Assembly: GCF_018873765.1 (NCBI RefSeq)
Contig: NC_057921.1
Location: forward strand, 67,073,557-67,137,556
Reading direction: 5' to 3'
Source of the DNA: Telopea speciosissima
Lineage: Eukaryota; Streptophyta; Magnoliopsida; Proteales; Proteaceae
Length of the DNA: 64,000 bases
Positions 1 through 12,200 of this stretch are shown in pieces; the first letter of the stretch is position 1; each line of letters opens with the position of its first letter. The translations under genes were made by a program, and so were the position numbers. The notes under the pieces are model-generated. The model was not told the DNA's origin, searched no databases, and worked only from the letters and a program-made list of their open reading frames with translations.

Positions 1-366
1 GTACCCACTCCTTATCATTTGGTCCATAATGTCCAAGCCTCCAGGGTCAAGTCCCCTATCAATTTCGGCCCAACTCGATCCCAAAAATGCAGAAGCGGTC
101 GCTCCGGAACAGCTGGAATCGAGATCGGTAATGGCCGATGCCGATACGAATCGGCTGATTCGACTGATCCGATTTCGATTTTTAAAACCTTCCTCAGGGA
201 CTTTTTTGTGCCTCCTGGTAATACGAAGTCGTTACCAAATTCTGATTGATTTGAAATTCTTGGTACCAGGAGCTTTGTTGTTCAGAATTCACGAGATAGG
301 CCTCCATTGATTTCTAGGGTTTAGTCTGTCTGTGCGTTTGTCTGGTTTTGCCTGATTACTCCGTCG
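1..366 (+). other. Upstream region and 5' leader of the TAP46 fragment
   Basis: No coding region of its own was recognised. The last part reads as a 5' leader running into the ATG at 367; short open frames here have no family resemblance. A TATA box was not convincingly found. Confidence 0.4.
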
Positions 367-1147
367 ATGGGGGAGCGGGAAATGGAAGAAATGCCTCTAC
401 CCGCCTTATTCGAACAGGGGTGTAAGGTACATAACATGGCGTCTGAGTCCGGTGTTGATCAGGTAACTAGATCGACCAAGAGCATTTTCTCTAATTCTCA
501 TGTCTTTCGGACTGTTTGATGCTCTCTCTCCCCCCAATTGAGATTTAAAGGCTAATTTCAGGATTTACAGGGCACGCTAAGAAAGGGGTGCGAAGCTTTG
601 CAACATTGTGAAGAAATGATGAGCAAGCTAGATCTGTTCTCCGCCAACGAGACTAAAGACGATATCAGCACGACAAATCTGAAATATTTGCTGGTTTTTT
701 TTTTTTTGTCCTCTCCATACCAGATTTGGACTCCTTTTCTGAAATTATCCGATTGATTTATGGATAAGGAAGACTTCATGATTTATATGATATTTATGTT
801 GTAAGGGAATTATGAAAATTGATTTCTGATCTCTGACCAAGCAATAATTACAAGTTCTGATGATATCCATTGATCTTTGTGGAGTCGGATCAGGATAAGC
901 TGTTCTAAAGACTTCATGCTCTATATATTCCCATATTTTCATTCCTTGTTTCTTTTGTGTGTATCAAGTGTTATTGTGTTCAGCACAGCATATTAGTTTC
1001 AAATAATACTCTTATTCTTCTTCACAGGTGCCATTCTATCTAGTGGAGTTGAGAGAAAAGGTTGCAGGGGAGGACAGGATTCAGGTGCTTAAAATTTCCC
1101 AGGCAAAATTGAAGGTGAACGTCAAACCATCTCTGGAGGACCATTAA
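367..1147 (+). pseudogene. TAP46: TAP46 / IGBP1-like PP2A regulatory subunit, 5' fragment (exons 1-3 only)
   Basis: TAP46 binds the catalytic subunits of PP2A-type phosphatases downstream of TOR in the cytosol; that role is family knowledge. Three exons are readable: 367-462, 571-693 and 1028-1114, phases agreeing and GT-AG borders present. They give about 102 residues with TAP46 hallmarks: MEEMPLPALFEQ near the start, ESGVDQ, KGCEAL, SSNETK-like ANETKDDISTTNLKYLL, then VPFYLVELREK and QAKLK. The family protein is about 400 residues. At 1115 a canonical donor follows QAKLK, but no later TAP46 exon is seen before the convergent ARF gene; reading through gives ten unrelated residues and a stop at 1145-1147. 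An alternative acceptor at 562 would add three residues to exon 2, but 571 fits the family length. There is no stop or frameshift inside the three exons, so the loss looks recent or the fragment is still transcribed. A very long intron spanning the ARF gene is possible but unlikely. Confidence 0.8.
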
Positions 1148-2832
1148 GGCTGTTTGTAAACTTTAGGAAGTAACACAATCAATGTGTGATTCACCCCTGG
1201 TGTGATTAAACATGATTAACAAAGAAACTTTAAACAAAAAACACCACACATTGCTTAATAATGTCCCAACAAGACTGTAAGAACCAGAGGCCCTACAAGC
1301 TCCAAGACTGAACACCACTTGTTTAATTTCATTCTCAGTGAGTATTGGTACTAGGGTCTCATTTCCAAATCCGGAACAGCAGGATAAAAAAACACTCCAT
1401 ATAAAACGGGTCTAACAAATTAAAGGTTGTATAAATTAGGGAAAATTACATGATTAGCTATTTTTGGGTTTTCATTTACAAAACTGTCCGCCCTATGAGT
1501 TAACAGAAATAGACAAAAACAAGTTCAGTTTTACAAAACTAGACAAAACTAAATTATGTTAAAGTGATCCGCAAATAATTTAGAAGGAATATCATATGGT
1601 TTCATACCTTGACAATCACACAAGAAAATTTGTCTTAAAAATTGTATATAAAGGGTTTACCTCCAAAAAAATAAAAAAAACATGTAAACAAAGTCTAGTT
1701 CTTCTGCACATGCACGTACATATGAGAGGTAACCATCAGTCCCATTTGTTGCCATTTATAAGAGATGAAAGATATTAATGGAAACAAAAAGGACTTCTCA
1801 CATGTACGTTCACCTGCACATACGTGCAGATGATCCATTCTCGATATTTTCGTCCTTCATACCATAGGGGATGAGAGAATTATAAACCCAAGTCCAACAA
1901 GTCCAATTATAACATCACCATCGGTGGAGAGATTTTCACCATGGATGTAGGAAAACAAGAATGGTTCATCTGCCCATATTGAACGTACATCTCAGAGCCA
2001 ATCACATGTTTATTTTGTTTCCATAAATACCCCTGTTCCCCTTATAAATGAAAAAAATAAGAGAAGTGGTTTCAGAGGAACCGAACTCAAAAATATCCTT
2101 CCCTAATCCAATTAGAAGGCAAGATCTCTTGATCGAAGAGATTCTCTCTTCACCACATGGGTGATGAGAAACCGGGTTTTCTTTTGTGTGTGCTATATCA
2201 GAGGTGAATGATGAGTCGATCCTTCCACTAGCAGTCCTTTAGCCCTGGCAGCTCACGTTAACCGTTCCATATTCACCATATACTAAACCACCACACTACG
2301 GACACCCAGTCCCCACCACAAGATACCAAAGCAAATCAATGACTTAACGTGTGTTGCTCAAGCCATGCAAGCGCTCACCCATCCACCCAGTGGTTTGGAA
2401 CTGCCCACAACGCTTCACAATTAGGAAGAAATAAAAAAATAATGTCTCTAATACCCAAGATCAACCATGTTTTAACAGCAGAATAAACAAAAAAGCCGTC
2501 CCAAATTGCACTCAAAATCAAAAACAGACCACAAAGGGTGTTTGTTAAAGCATTAACCGTCCAGCGCCCGGCGCAAACACAAAGTAATACATATTTACAA
2601 GATCAAACACATTCCCTCTCCCCCTTTCCCCTCAATTGAGACCCCAAAAAACAACTCTACCATATTCATACACAACAATCCTACCTCCTTTGCCAGATGG
2701 TTCCTGTTTTTAATACTTAGCAAGCTCTTAAAAACTGAGTTGCTACAGTGAAGTACCCACTTTTTTTTTTTAAGCATAAGCAAAGGGAGGGAATAACAAA
2801 ATATAACGAAGGTAAGAGTAAACCAATCTCTC
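1148..2832. other. Intergenic region between the TAP46 fragment and the ARF 3' end
   Basis: No gene recognised. It holds an inverted-repeat element (1753-2050, listed separately) and, from about 2095 to 2190, a piece ending in a CTTCACC...GGTGA-type hairpin resembling segments near 9300-9420, 28420 and 31430-31600. The stretch just below 2832 should contain the 3' untranslated region of the ARF gene, which is read leftwards. Confidence 0.5.
1753..2050. repeat. Inverted-repeat (MITE-like) element next to the TAP46 break
   Basis: Two arms of about 90 bp face each other: 1753-1845, starting CATTTATAAG, and about 1956-2050, ending CTTATAAATG. Shared blocks in order are ATGGAAACAAA, CACATGT, GTACGTTCA, GCAGATGA and CCATTCT. 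The spacer is about 110 bp. No coding capacity. Target duplication was not identified, so the ends are approximate. Confidence 0.6.
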
Positions 2833-5800
2833 TCATGTTTCAGTTTTCAACTCTGAATCAATGGATACAACTGTCCCATCACCCTCTAATGATGATGCTG
2901 GACCCTTGCTTCCTGTACCCATCTTCTTCACTTGTTGGCCTGAGCAGATAAGGATTTTCCTCACCATCTTGACGAACTCCCTAAGAAATACCACAAAAAG
3001 CAGTAAATTTAAGTTCAAAATAGCTTATGAACAACCAATCAAATGACCATGTTACATGATAAAAGCATTCTACTGGATTCATCTTTTCGATTACTTACTG
3101 CCAAGGATCATCTCCCAGAAGCATCGTGTCTCCTTCATCATCAGTGAACACAAGTTGCCATTTGTCCCGGTCACGAAGCTCTCCTTCAATCTCAAACATA
3201 TCCTCCAGTTCAAATATAAGTTGATCGTACCCTTCCAACGCAGTCAAGTCAACAGCCCGACCAACAGCAATCCCTTGCATTTGAACCTTCAGAATCACAA
3301 ATCCACTTTCTGTGAACAAATTATCAGATGAATGACACTATTGTGCTTCCTAATTAAAATCTATACTTCATGACCTCTTTCTAAATAAAATCTGTGTTCA
3401 TCATGCACCTTTGATTAATAAACAACAGGTTTTAACATACCTTGATACGACTCCTGGTGGAAGAACTACAGAAACTCAGCTTGCTTTGACTCTCCTTTGG
3501 TGACACCTGTAGCAAACATTGTTTCTGTTCCTTCGAGACCTTTGAGAGGTCCGATTTTTGGTCTGAATCAGCTCCCGAACCAGCCAGTGGGGTCGATCCA
3601 TCAATGGTTGCACTGGATACACTCATGGGACATGATGGTGTCTTCTCCGTAGAACCCGGGATATCTGGTATATTTACCAGATCGATCCCAAACAACCGGT
3701 AACCACTTGCCATCTCAGGTTTCTTCCTTCTGTCTACAGGATCAACCATCAAATTGTTGCTCAGCTTCGATGCGTCCACGGTAGAAAAACCTGGGAGAAA
3801 CGAACATGAAATACCAGTTTTACGATCTTCAGCCGACTCCTGAAACAGATTCAGGGAGACATCCACTTGTGGAGATTGCAGCCACCCCCCATCCGTCCAG
3901 GTCTTCGAGGTACAGCTATTGCTGCTATTGATGAGGCTGCCCTTAGATTCTTGCTGCTTTGGATGCCACAAAGCTTGATTTTCGTTGCTTTGGGCTTCAA
4001 CACCACTCATCTGTGTTAGGTCATGGGACTGGGTCGATCCAGGATACCAGTATACTGAAGCTGCAGAATTAGCAGCAGTTTCTACATCCAGAACACGAAA
4101 GTTTAAAACACATTCAACCCAGCAAAGGTAGAAAGGAAAAAGACAACAGGTTAAAGTTTCTCTCACCAAGTACAGGGGGGTCTATTGGTGGTCTTGGCCT
4201 TTTGTTCTTTACTGCAAGTGGAGTCAGGTTTGAAGGAGCAGAAGCAACAAAAGGATCAATCTCCCATGGAGAAACCCTCTCTGGTCTTTGGATAGGAGAT
4301 GCAGGTTCATCCCATTGAACCTAGAAAGAAAAAACAGTTTAAGAACGCAAGTATAAAAAGAATACAAGAATCTTCCGAACAAAAACGTATGTACTGAAAG
4401 AAATTCCTACCTTCAATGATCTCCATCTAGAATCTTTCCACTGGGTAGAGACATCTCCAACCCCAACAATTGTACCGGTAAACCTGATCAACAAAAACAA
4501 GTTGAACATTAGGTGAAAGAAGGAACGAACAGCACAAAGAATTCAAGACCAAAAAATGTTCCACCGACAAAACAAAGTACCTTCTTTCAGGGGAATCTTC
4601 ACCCTCAAATCGCATCTTGAATCTCATACCAACTGAAAACCCATTCTTAGCAGCTTCCAAATACTTGTTCAAGCCTATAATGAACTGACTCGTCCTAATG
4701 AAAACAACGAAGAGGAGAGATAAAGTAACAACAAAACAGTAAGAAGAACATCCCACTAACGTTTATTTGACAGCAAAAATCAACTCATAGAGGAACATTT
4801 CCAACCTTGGCTTGTAAAAAACGATAAAGAGGGTCTGAGTAGCTACAGCATGAGATGCAGTAGCAAGAACTCCAAGGTGCATGCTTTGGCTTGATATCAC
4901 AGACGATGGCATGGTACTTTGTTGACGAGCAAGACGTCTAACTCCAACACGTAATTCTCCATTCTCCCCCCTATATAATCATCAGTCAGATAAAATTGGA
5001 ACTACTACAAAGTATAACTACTCAAAATCCTGAAAATCAGAAAGCTGAGAGAAGATGTGATCATATTAAAGCCCTCTGCTCAAATACCTCAGGAAAACAA
5101 ATGCATCCCCTGCAACCAATCTCTTAGAAGTGACGAACGTACTCCATCCCGTTGTAAGTAAATGCCTGCGGGGTTGACCTGGTACATTCAATTTAAAAGA
5201 GGTAGGACTCCTCAGTCATTTACATGTCCTCATACCACCATGTTTAATACTATTTGGAATGAAAAATTTAGCTTCGATTTGTTTGACTATGTTTCTGAAA
5301 TAACTTGGACATCAATAACCAAAACCACAATATAATTGATATAAAAGAAAACAGAAAAATGGAACTGCAGGTACCTCTGAAGATATGCTTAAATCGCCAC
5401 TCATAACCATGAAGATCCTTTGCAGTCAATTCCTGGGTTGGAGTTGGCTGGTTCATGTCCTTCAAGAAAAAAAGCCACAGTGAAGTAAGAAAACCACTAA
5501 AGGAAGCGAAGTAAATACGAAAAAACAAAATATAATGAGAAATACCAATGGAGGAAGGCATTCGTTAGCGTGTTTCCGAAGAACAGAGAAGCCGCCATGA
5601 GTACTTGTATCAGACGCAGTTAAAATCTTGCAGAAAGAGTGAACGGTGGGTCGCAGAGGTTCAGGAGTGCTTGGATCAGGACTCCTGGGCTCACTTTGCT
5701 GTAGAAATTATATCAGAAAACTTAAATTAAATTTTCTCCACTTGCAACTACACAATTGAACGGGTTGAAATTTGAAAAGTAAGTCTTACATCTAATTCAG

Positions 5801-6476
5801 GTTGTAAAGTAATTTGCGCGTAAACTTCATCGGTTTCTTGTTCAGCCTGGAAATAGTAGAAATTAGCAAAAATACAAAAAACCCAAAGAGAGAGAGTGAG
5901 AGGCGAAGTTTAAAAAGATGAATACCAGCAATTCTATATGTATAACACGACAAAGGATCTTCGAAGGAAGATTAAACATAGGAATTTGCTGATTCAATTC
6001 CTGGTTTGTTGATGCTTCTAGCTGTAAATTATCAAACGGGAAAAAAAAAATTCATCAGATGGGAAGAAAGATTGAGGACGAAAAAGAGTTTGATTCCAGA
6101 AACGAGAAACAAAAAAAAAAAGAGCTCAAATTTAAAAGAGATAGAGAATCACTCACTTGTTCCATGTGACCTTGCGGGAAGTAGAAAACCCTCTGGCCCA
6201 AACGAGGAACATCGACGAGAGGACCTGCACAAGCTCTCCATAGTTCTGCATAGAGTTCATCACCTACATAACCTGCCAAAGTCCAGGGGGAAAAATACAA
6301 AAAAAAAAAACCTAAGTATGCCCAGAAGCAACAGCATTACGACGTAAAAGCTCTGAAAAAACCCAAAATAGCATCAAGAGGAAGAAAAAAAGGGCCATTT
6401 CACCTGTATCCTTTCGTTCACTAGAGAAATTAGGCTGGGAAACCGACGAACCTCTGAAATTCTCTGCATACGCCAT
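2833..6476 (-). CDS. ARF9/ARF18: Auxin response factor, ARF9/11/18-like (14 exons, 717 aa)
   Basis: Nuclear transcription factor binding auxin response elements; it pairs with Aux/IAA proteins through PB1. Exons in transcript order: 6476-6404, 6272-6157, 6021-5926, 5846-5790, 5698-5546, 5459-5375, 5178-5088, 4970-4806, 4694-4581, 4483-4411, 4320-4167, 4081-3441, 3286-3099, 2980-2833 (stop). All phases join to 717 residues. Residues 135-239 are the B3 DNA-binding domain ([18 protein letters not shown], later [21 protein letters not shown]). About 261-350 is the auxin-response/ancillary domain. The middle region (about 393-605, one 641-bp exon) is Ser-rich rather than Gln-rich, with RLFGIDL, like the RLFG repression motif, so a repressor-type ARF is inferred. 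PB1 follows at about 606-690, with the basic-face Lys at the exon 12 end and the acidic [14 protein letters not shown] face. KVQMQG and [13 protein letters not shown] favour ARF9/11/18 over ARF1 or ARF2. The start is [11 protein letters not shown]. No miR160 or tasiR-ARF type is expected for this clade. Confidence 0.95.
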
Positions 6477-6872
6477 GGAAAAGAACTTCCAGTTCCCGAA
6501 ACTCTTAAAACCACAACTCAAATCAATGAAAGCTCAACCGCTGACTTACGTAAACTCCTCTACCCCATTTTAAACTGAAGAGAAGAAGAATCCAAAAGAA
6601 GAAAACTTTGAATGCAAGGAGTAACGGCTTCTGAATTGAATAACCCCTTCCCCCTGACCTTCCCACTACAAAAGAGCTCACAGTAACGATCCCGATCGAT
6701 AAGTAAAACCGCCAATCGCCAATAGCCACTCTTCGCTTCAGTTACAAAAACCTCTTTATCAGTTTCCAGAAAAACCACTTCGTAAAACCACTTTTCGAAA
6801 AACCAGAAACTCCTTTCTCTGTTCTTCTCTGCTTTGCTTCAACTTAAACCTCGTCGAGCTTGAAGCTTGTCA

Positions 6873-6877
<5 letters not shown>

Positions 6878-6913
<36 letters not shown>
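6878..6913. repeat. (CT)18 microsatellite upstream of ARF
   Basis: An uninterrupted CT dinucleotide run 400 bp upstream of the ARF start; on the transcribed strand it is GA-rich. Such GA/CT tracts are common in plant leaders and core promoters, so it probably lies near the transcription start of the ARF gene. Length is likely polymorphic. Confidence 0.9.
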
Positions 6914-6914
<1 letters not shown>

Positions 6915-9129
6915 AATCCAATCTCTGCTTCGCGCGAGAAAGAGGAAACTCAGAAAACGCCGTTACCGAATCCCGAAAACCACTTTCCACGCTTCCTATT
7001 ATACGCCTCCCTTAACGTTACTCTCTCTTCAGTCCGTCTCTCTCTGTCTCTTTGTCTGGCGCGCTCCAGTTAATCCAACCCTTAACCATAGTTAAGTTTC
7101 TAACCATTCAATAGTTTGTCCGTATAGATGCCGTCAGGTAACGGTGGCGGACTTTTAATTTTGACTCTCTTTTAATGGCGTTTGTTATTTGCTGGTTGCG
7201 CCGAATGGTACTGACGGCGCCTTGGGATGGGCTTTCCACGCACTCGCCGTTACCGTTAGTTTACTCTCTATTTTACTTGTCGGCTTTAGGGCAGGCAACC
7301 CTGTTGGCCCATGTAAACCCGGCAGGAACTTAGCTGGTTTTTCTTCGTTCTTCTTTCTTCTCTTCTTTTTATAAAAAAGGATTCTGGATTCTTGAAATTA
7401 TTGACTTATGGGTGTAACAGCCGGTTCGGTTCCAGTTGGGTCGATCCGGTATGGTGAAGTCTGACTTTCAGCCTAATTCATAATACTAAGGGTGTCAATC
7501 GATTCGGTTTCTATTCGGTTTAAGAGAGTGTTGTTGTGATCTAAAACCGAACCAAAAATTGAATGATTTTTGAAATTCGATACTCAATCGAACCTACTTG
7601 CTTCAGTTCGATTTTGGTTCTTATTCGATTCTAATAGGTTCTTACATTGTTTGGTTCTGATTCCCCTTACTGAATCCATATACTATAATAACCATAGGAC
7701 AAAGAATGTCACCTGGTCTTGTGTTATGGCGTGTACCTATATCCAAATACAATCAAGTGCAAAATAACCGACACACCCCTACCTTTCCATGAGGACAGGG
7801 CAATCATTTCGCATCTGATTATATCTGGGCACAAGGTATACGCCATAGCACATGATCGGGTGGCATTCTTTATCAGTTTTGATTGATCTAGTTTTCAACC
7901 GGTATGGTGAAGTCTGAATTTCCGTCGATTTCATGATACCCCAAACTGAAACCGGTCTATTAGGAAATCGAATTTGGTTTGATTGAGGGTTGTTTTTTCG
8001 GTTTGAGCAGTTAGGTTTTGTTTTTGACATACTTTTGTTGAACCGGAAGAAGGATGACAATTACGTAGGTGAGCCATCCACGTAGGATCTCAATATGACA
8101 CGTGTTTGAGGCCATATCTTGACATTTAATGAAAACTTTTTCATTTGTTGTGTGGGGATCATAAGGTACACGCAACACTAATGGGGCTGCGACAAGTTTC
8201 ATTTATAGAGCCGTACCACCACACCGTGGCGTCCATACATTGGGCCCTACCGAGCATGTTCTAGGTTTGACGTTTCCACCTTTTCTTTTAGTTCGAGCAA
8301 TGAAAGCGACGGAAAACGGATCGTCACATTCCAGAATCGCGAAATGAAAATGTCTTAAAAGCTCATAAGTTGTTACAGGGAGAACGAAATTACAGTTATG
8401 TCCACCACGGTTCAGTTCTTACGTCTAAAACTTCTTTACTTAAGAGCTCAAATACACCAAAAAGGGCATTCTGGTCATTGGATAGTTGGGTAAGATATTT
8501 TAAGGATGATGGACATAGGTGGAGAGTTTGGCGGTTCGTTGGATGGTGGGGGGAGTATAAAAATATCTTTTGCCACGTGAAGGAGGATGGTTTTGACCGT
8601 CGGATTAGGATCTGTAGGAGAGATCAGGAACATCCAGTTAGGATGACGTGCAATCTGGGGACTGGTGGAATTCCCGAACCTGCAGGCCCACATTTAAATA
8701 GGGCCATGTGTGTACCGAACCAGAAAAACTAAACATATTTTTGGACTAGAAAACTACAAAAAATGAGGCGAGAAGAGGAGATGGGTCTGGCCACATTTGT
8801 TTGTCCGTTACCGTTAGGAGAAAGAGAATCTTTATGTGTGATGCTTCTTCTGATAACCCTTTTTATTATAATGGAGTCCGAATTGGGGCTTCCCAATTGG
8901 GACAACCACCTAACCTCATGATCCCATTAGGGTATCATCTCAATCTCTTCAGTTTGGTGTGCCTAATTGGTCAAGATCAAATGCTTCCAAATTTGAACTA
9001 ATTAGACAAATCAGGTGTTTCCTGCACTGCTCACATGTAGCTAGGGTTTTAAAACATAGAATTGGGATTTGGATCGAATCGATCTGGATTGAAATCAGTG
9101 TGTAGATGTGTAATCCTAGTTTTGATCCG
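6914..9129. other. ARF upstream region and gene-poor spacer
   Basis: No gene recognised. From about 7420 to 8010 the DNA is rich in ATTCGGTT/AACCGAAT words; a 19-bp word CCGGTATGGTGAAGTCTGA occurs in direct orientation at about 7449 and 7899, on either side of an inverted-repeat element. An open frame of 120 codons at 8370-8732 has no recognisable family features and is not called. A CACGTG G-box lies at about 8573. Confidence 0.45.
7694..7876. repeat. Foldback / MITE-like element
   Basis: Arms of about 65 bp pair with each other: AAAGAATGTCACCTGGTC... TTATGGCGTGTACC on the left and its imperfect reverse complement (GGTATACGCCATAG... GGTGGCATTCTTT) on the right, around a short loop near 7770-7810. 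No open reading frame. Direct target duplication not found; ends approximate. Confidence 0.65.
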
Positions 9130-9140
9130 ATTTTTAGATC

Positions 9141-9256
9141 ATTTTTTTTTTTTTTTTTTTTGTTGGTGCGAACAAGATTTACTAATGAGAATCATATGTA
9201 CAGTCAGTGGCTTCAGATAAACAAAGATCATCAGGCCATGGAGTGGTAATCGGTCA
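9141..9256 (-). mobile_element. Short retroposon insertion with poly(T) head and 11-bp target duplication
   Basis: A run of about 20 T is followed by some 95 bp of unique sequence. The whole is flanked by ATTTTTAGATC at 9130-9140 and again at 9257-9267. Poly(T) on this strand means the element lies on the minus strand with a poly(A) tail. This is the signature of target-primed reverse transcription of a SINE, a 5'-truncated LINE or another RNA; which one is not known. Confidence 0.6.
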
Positions 9257-9267
9257 ATTTTTAGATC

Positions 9268-12200
9268 CAATTCGTACTCACTTTTTTTAGTGTCATTATT
9301 ACTCTCACCTTATATTGTACGAAGTCGATAAAACCCCCATTACTTCTCGATACCCTCTACACATCATCCGAACCCCTCCATCTAGAGATGCTCTCTAGAT
9401 CGTGGGTGAAGAAAAACTTGATTCCATGTAGCAGACCCATATGGCTGGGAAAAGGCTGGGTTGATTTGAGTTTAATTGAGTTGTATGCACTATCATGAAT
9501 ATCAAATCTAACTGCATTTCTACAAATTTTTAGACAAGAACATCCTAAATAGAGGTCTTCAATTAGGTTCTATAAGCATACAACTTGGACCTTTGACCTA
9601 TTAAATATCAGAATTCGACTACCCACGAATCTAAGGTCATCATTACTTTCTCTTACATGTTGAATGTCCAAAATACCCTTCATTCTTTCTTAGACAACCA
9701 TCCAAATGCCCTTTAAAGAAACTAAAGGTTTAACATTGGCGAAGGAATTCCTCTTTCACATGGCTTAAGAAAAGAACGAACCATTAAAAATAATGTCCTT
9801 TAAAGAAACCAATCATTTTACATGACAAAATAATAAATAAAATATAATGTATCTTTACGTATACATGTATTTAAGTGCACGAGAAGATAATATATTAATT
9901 CTTATTTACAATAACGGAAAAACTTTCCTCATGACGATAGAGTGCAATTTTCCCCAAATGGATTTTCTGAAAAATGTGGGTCCCATGTGGATAATACATT
10001 TATTCAGGATAGCCTTATTGGTATGACGTGCAAATTCCTTCCCACACTAGGGTCATACGGAATCCTCTCCGTTACAATAATTAGTGGGGGAGTTGAATCC
10101 AAACCAGGAATCACATATATCTCTTTCGATGAAATACACTTTATTTTTGTCCTTAAGATAACTGACATATTGACATAGTATATACATATACGTATACGTA
10201 TACCATCAATCTTGGAGCAAGCCAAGTGATAGTAACATATAATTATATGATATTAGAACAAAAATAAGCTTAATAATACAAAAAGGAAGAAGGGTCGCTA
10301 AGATGCTAGAGGGCAATTTCCCACCTATGAGGGGGTAGATAATTGAATGGTTCATCAAGGAAGCATTGCCTTGACCGTCCACCTAATTTGAACCACTTGG
10401 AGTGCTAATGCAAACAATTTTGATGGTTAGACAATTCTAGAAGAAGACCAAACTCAACTATTCATATCACTCTAGGCATCCATCACCACTTGGTTGGTCT
10501 TTAAACAGCATATTTGTGTTTGCGTGTGCATGATTTGTATGTATGTGTGTTTGTTCTCGCGTGCATATGCTAGTCTTTAAATAAAGGAAAAAAGCTCCCC
10601 CACTTCATTAGTATATTATTGTCTTCTCACATAGGTTTTTTTTTTATTATTATTATAATTATTTTCTCTCTCTTATCTTGATCTTGTGGACCTAAATGGA
10701 TTATACCTTCCCATGTACCACATTGGTATGGCATGGGAGGTTCCTCTCACCCCTCTCCCGACACTAGCATCGCGAGAAACCCTCTCCCTTAAGTAAGAAA
10801 GGGGGGGGGGAAATAGAATTTTAGAAGGAAAGTGGGAAACTATAAAGGAATAATGCAAATGTGCATCTTTGAAATTTTGATGGATTTTATCCTTCCTTTT
10901 TCACACAGGGAAGAGATTAAGAGAACAATTAAGAAAGAGGAAAAAAAGGTTAGAGAGGAAAGAATAGAAATTACTTTTTTAATCCCTAAAGATGGGAATA
11001 ATTCGTGCAGCAAACCGAAAGTTTGATATAGTCCACAAGAGGGTCTTGATTCCTTCTTAGAAATTCTTTTTTTCATATTGAGCAACTCATCCTCCACCCC
11101 TTCCATAAGAATATTTTTCAAAAGATTCCTTCAACCCTACACTTCTAATCTAGTGGTGTTAATTATGAGTTAATCTTCCCCACATCTAATAATAATTTAT
11201 GATTCAATTATTTTTTATTTATTCATTGGTTTCTCTCTCATCATATGGTGATGGATCCATAACAACAGTGATCAAAGAAATAGATGGTTCATTTGATCTA
11301 TCTAATCTTATTAGATTGTTTTTAATGAGAGCTTAACATTTTTTTGTGAGTCCACATCAGCAACAATTAATATAAATTATGTTACTGATACGGATAAGAA
11401 TCCTTAATTTGGATGTAAAGAACTTTTAAGTCTTGTCTTGATAGAGAACAATGGGCAGGATTCAAGAACAATGAAGAATGAGGTATGTGTGTATGTGTCT
11501 TGGTGTGGGTGTGACTTTGTCCCTAGGGGACCTATAATTATTAGGTCTAAACTAAGGTTACATTTTGAAAAAATACAACCTAATCCCTTTGGCTCCATGC
11601 TCTTTAATAGTAAAACAAAAAATGAATGTGCCACAATCTTGGATTTGTTAGGGTTTTATAGCTCCTGCTGCCACTCGAGGGTTAAACACAACTCTCAGTC
11701 ATTCCTTGATGCAATATATATTTATAGGGGATTCTTCCCCCCCCCCCCCACCGTGAAAGAGGTATTCCTTCACTATGGGCGTTAATAGAGGAGTGTATTT
11801 TTTGAATTTTGTCTTATAAGAAATAATAATAATGACCCTAGATTTGTGGGTTTTTCTTCTCTCACATTGGAGGAAATCAATAGAAAAAATTTGATTGAAT
11901 TAACCGTGTTTTAGAGTGTTGCTATCTTGCCCTCCCACCTTGACACAAGCATTCCTCTTAGATTTTATTTATTTCATTTCTATCATCAACCATTTCTTAA
12001 TCTTCAATCTAACCTTCCTCCTCTTCTCTTTTTTTTTTTTGTTTTTTTGTTTTTTTGTATGGTATCTTACCCGGAATCTTAAAAAATTCTTCCAAAGTTC
12101 CAAATACTTTGGATTGTTTATATAACTTTTTCTTCTCATTGGAACATGTTAAAGCTAAAACATGATTAAGAAATATAGGGAAAGAGGGGAGAAAAGGGAT

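Noticed and set aside
562-570. Earlier acceptor for TAP46 exon 2
   Set aside because: It keeps the frame but adds three residues not expected from the family; the acceptor just before 571 matches the normal spacing between SGVDQ and KGCEAL.
8370-8732. 120-codon open frame on the plus strand
   Set aside because: No domain, no splice context, no codon pattern of a real gene; sits in repeat-like DNA with an overlapping open frame on the other strand.
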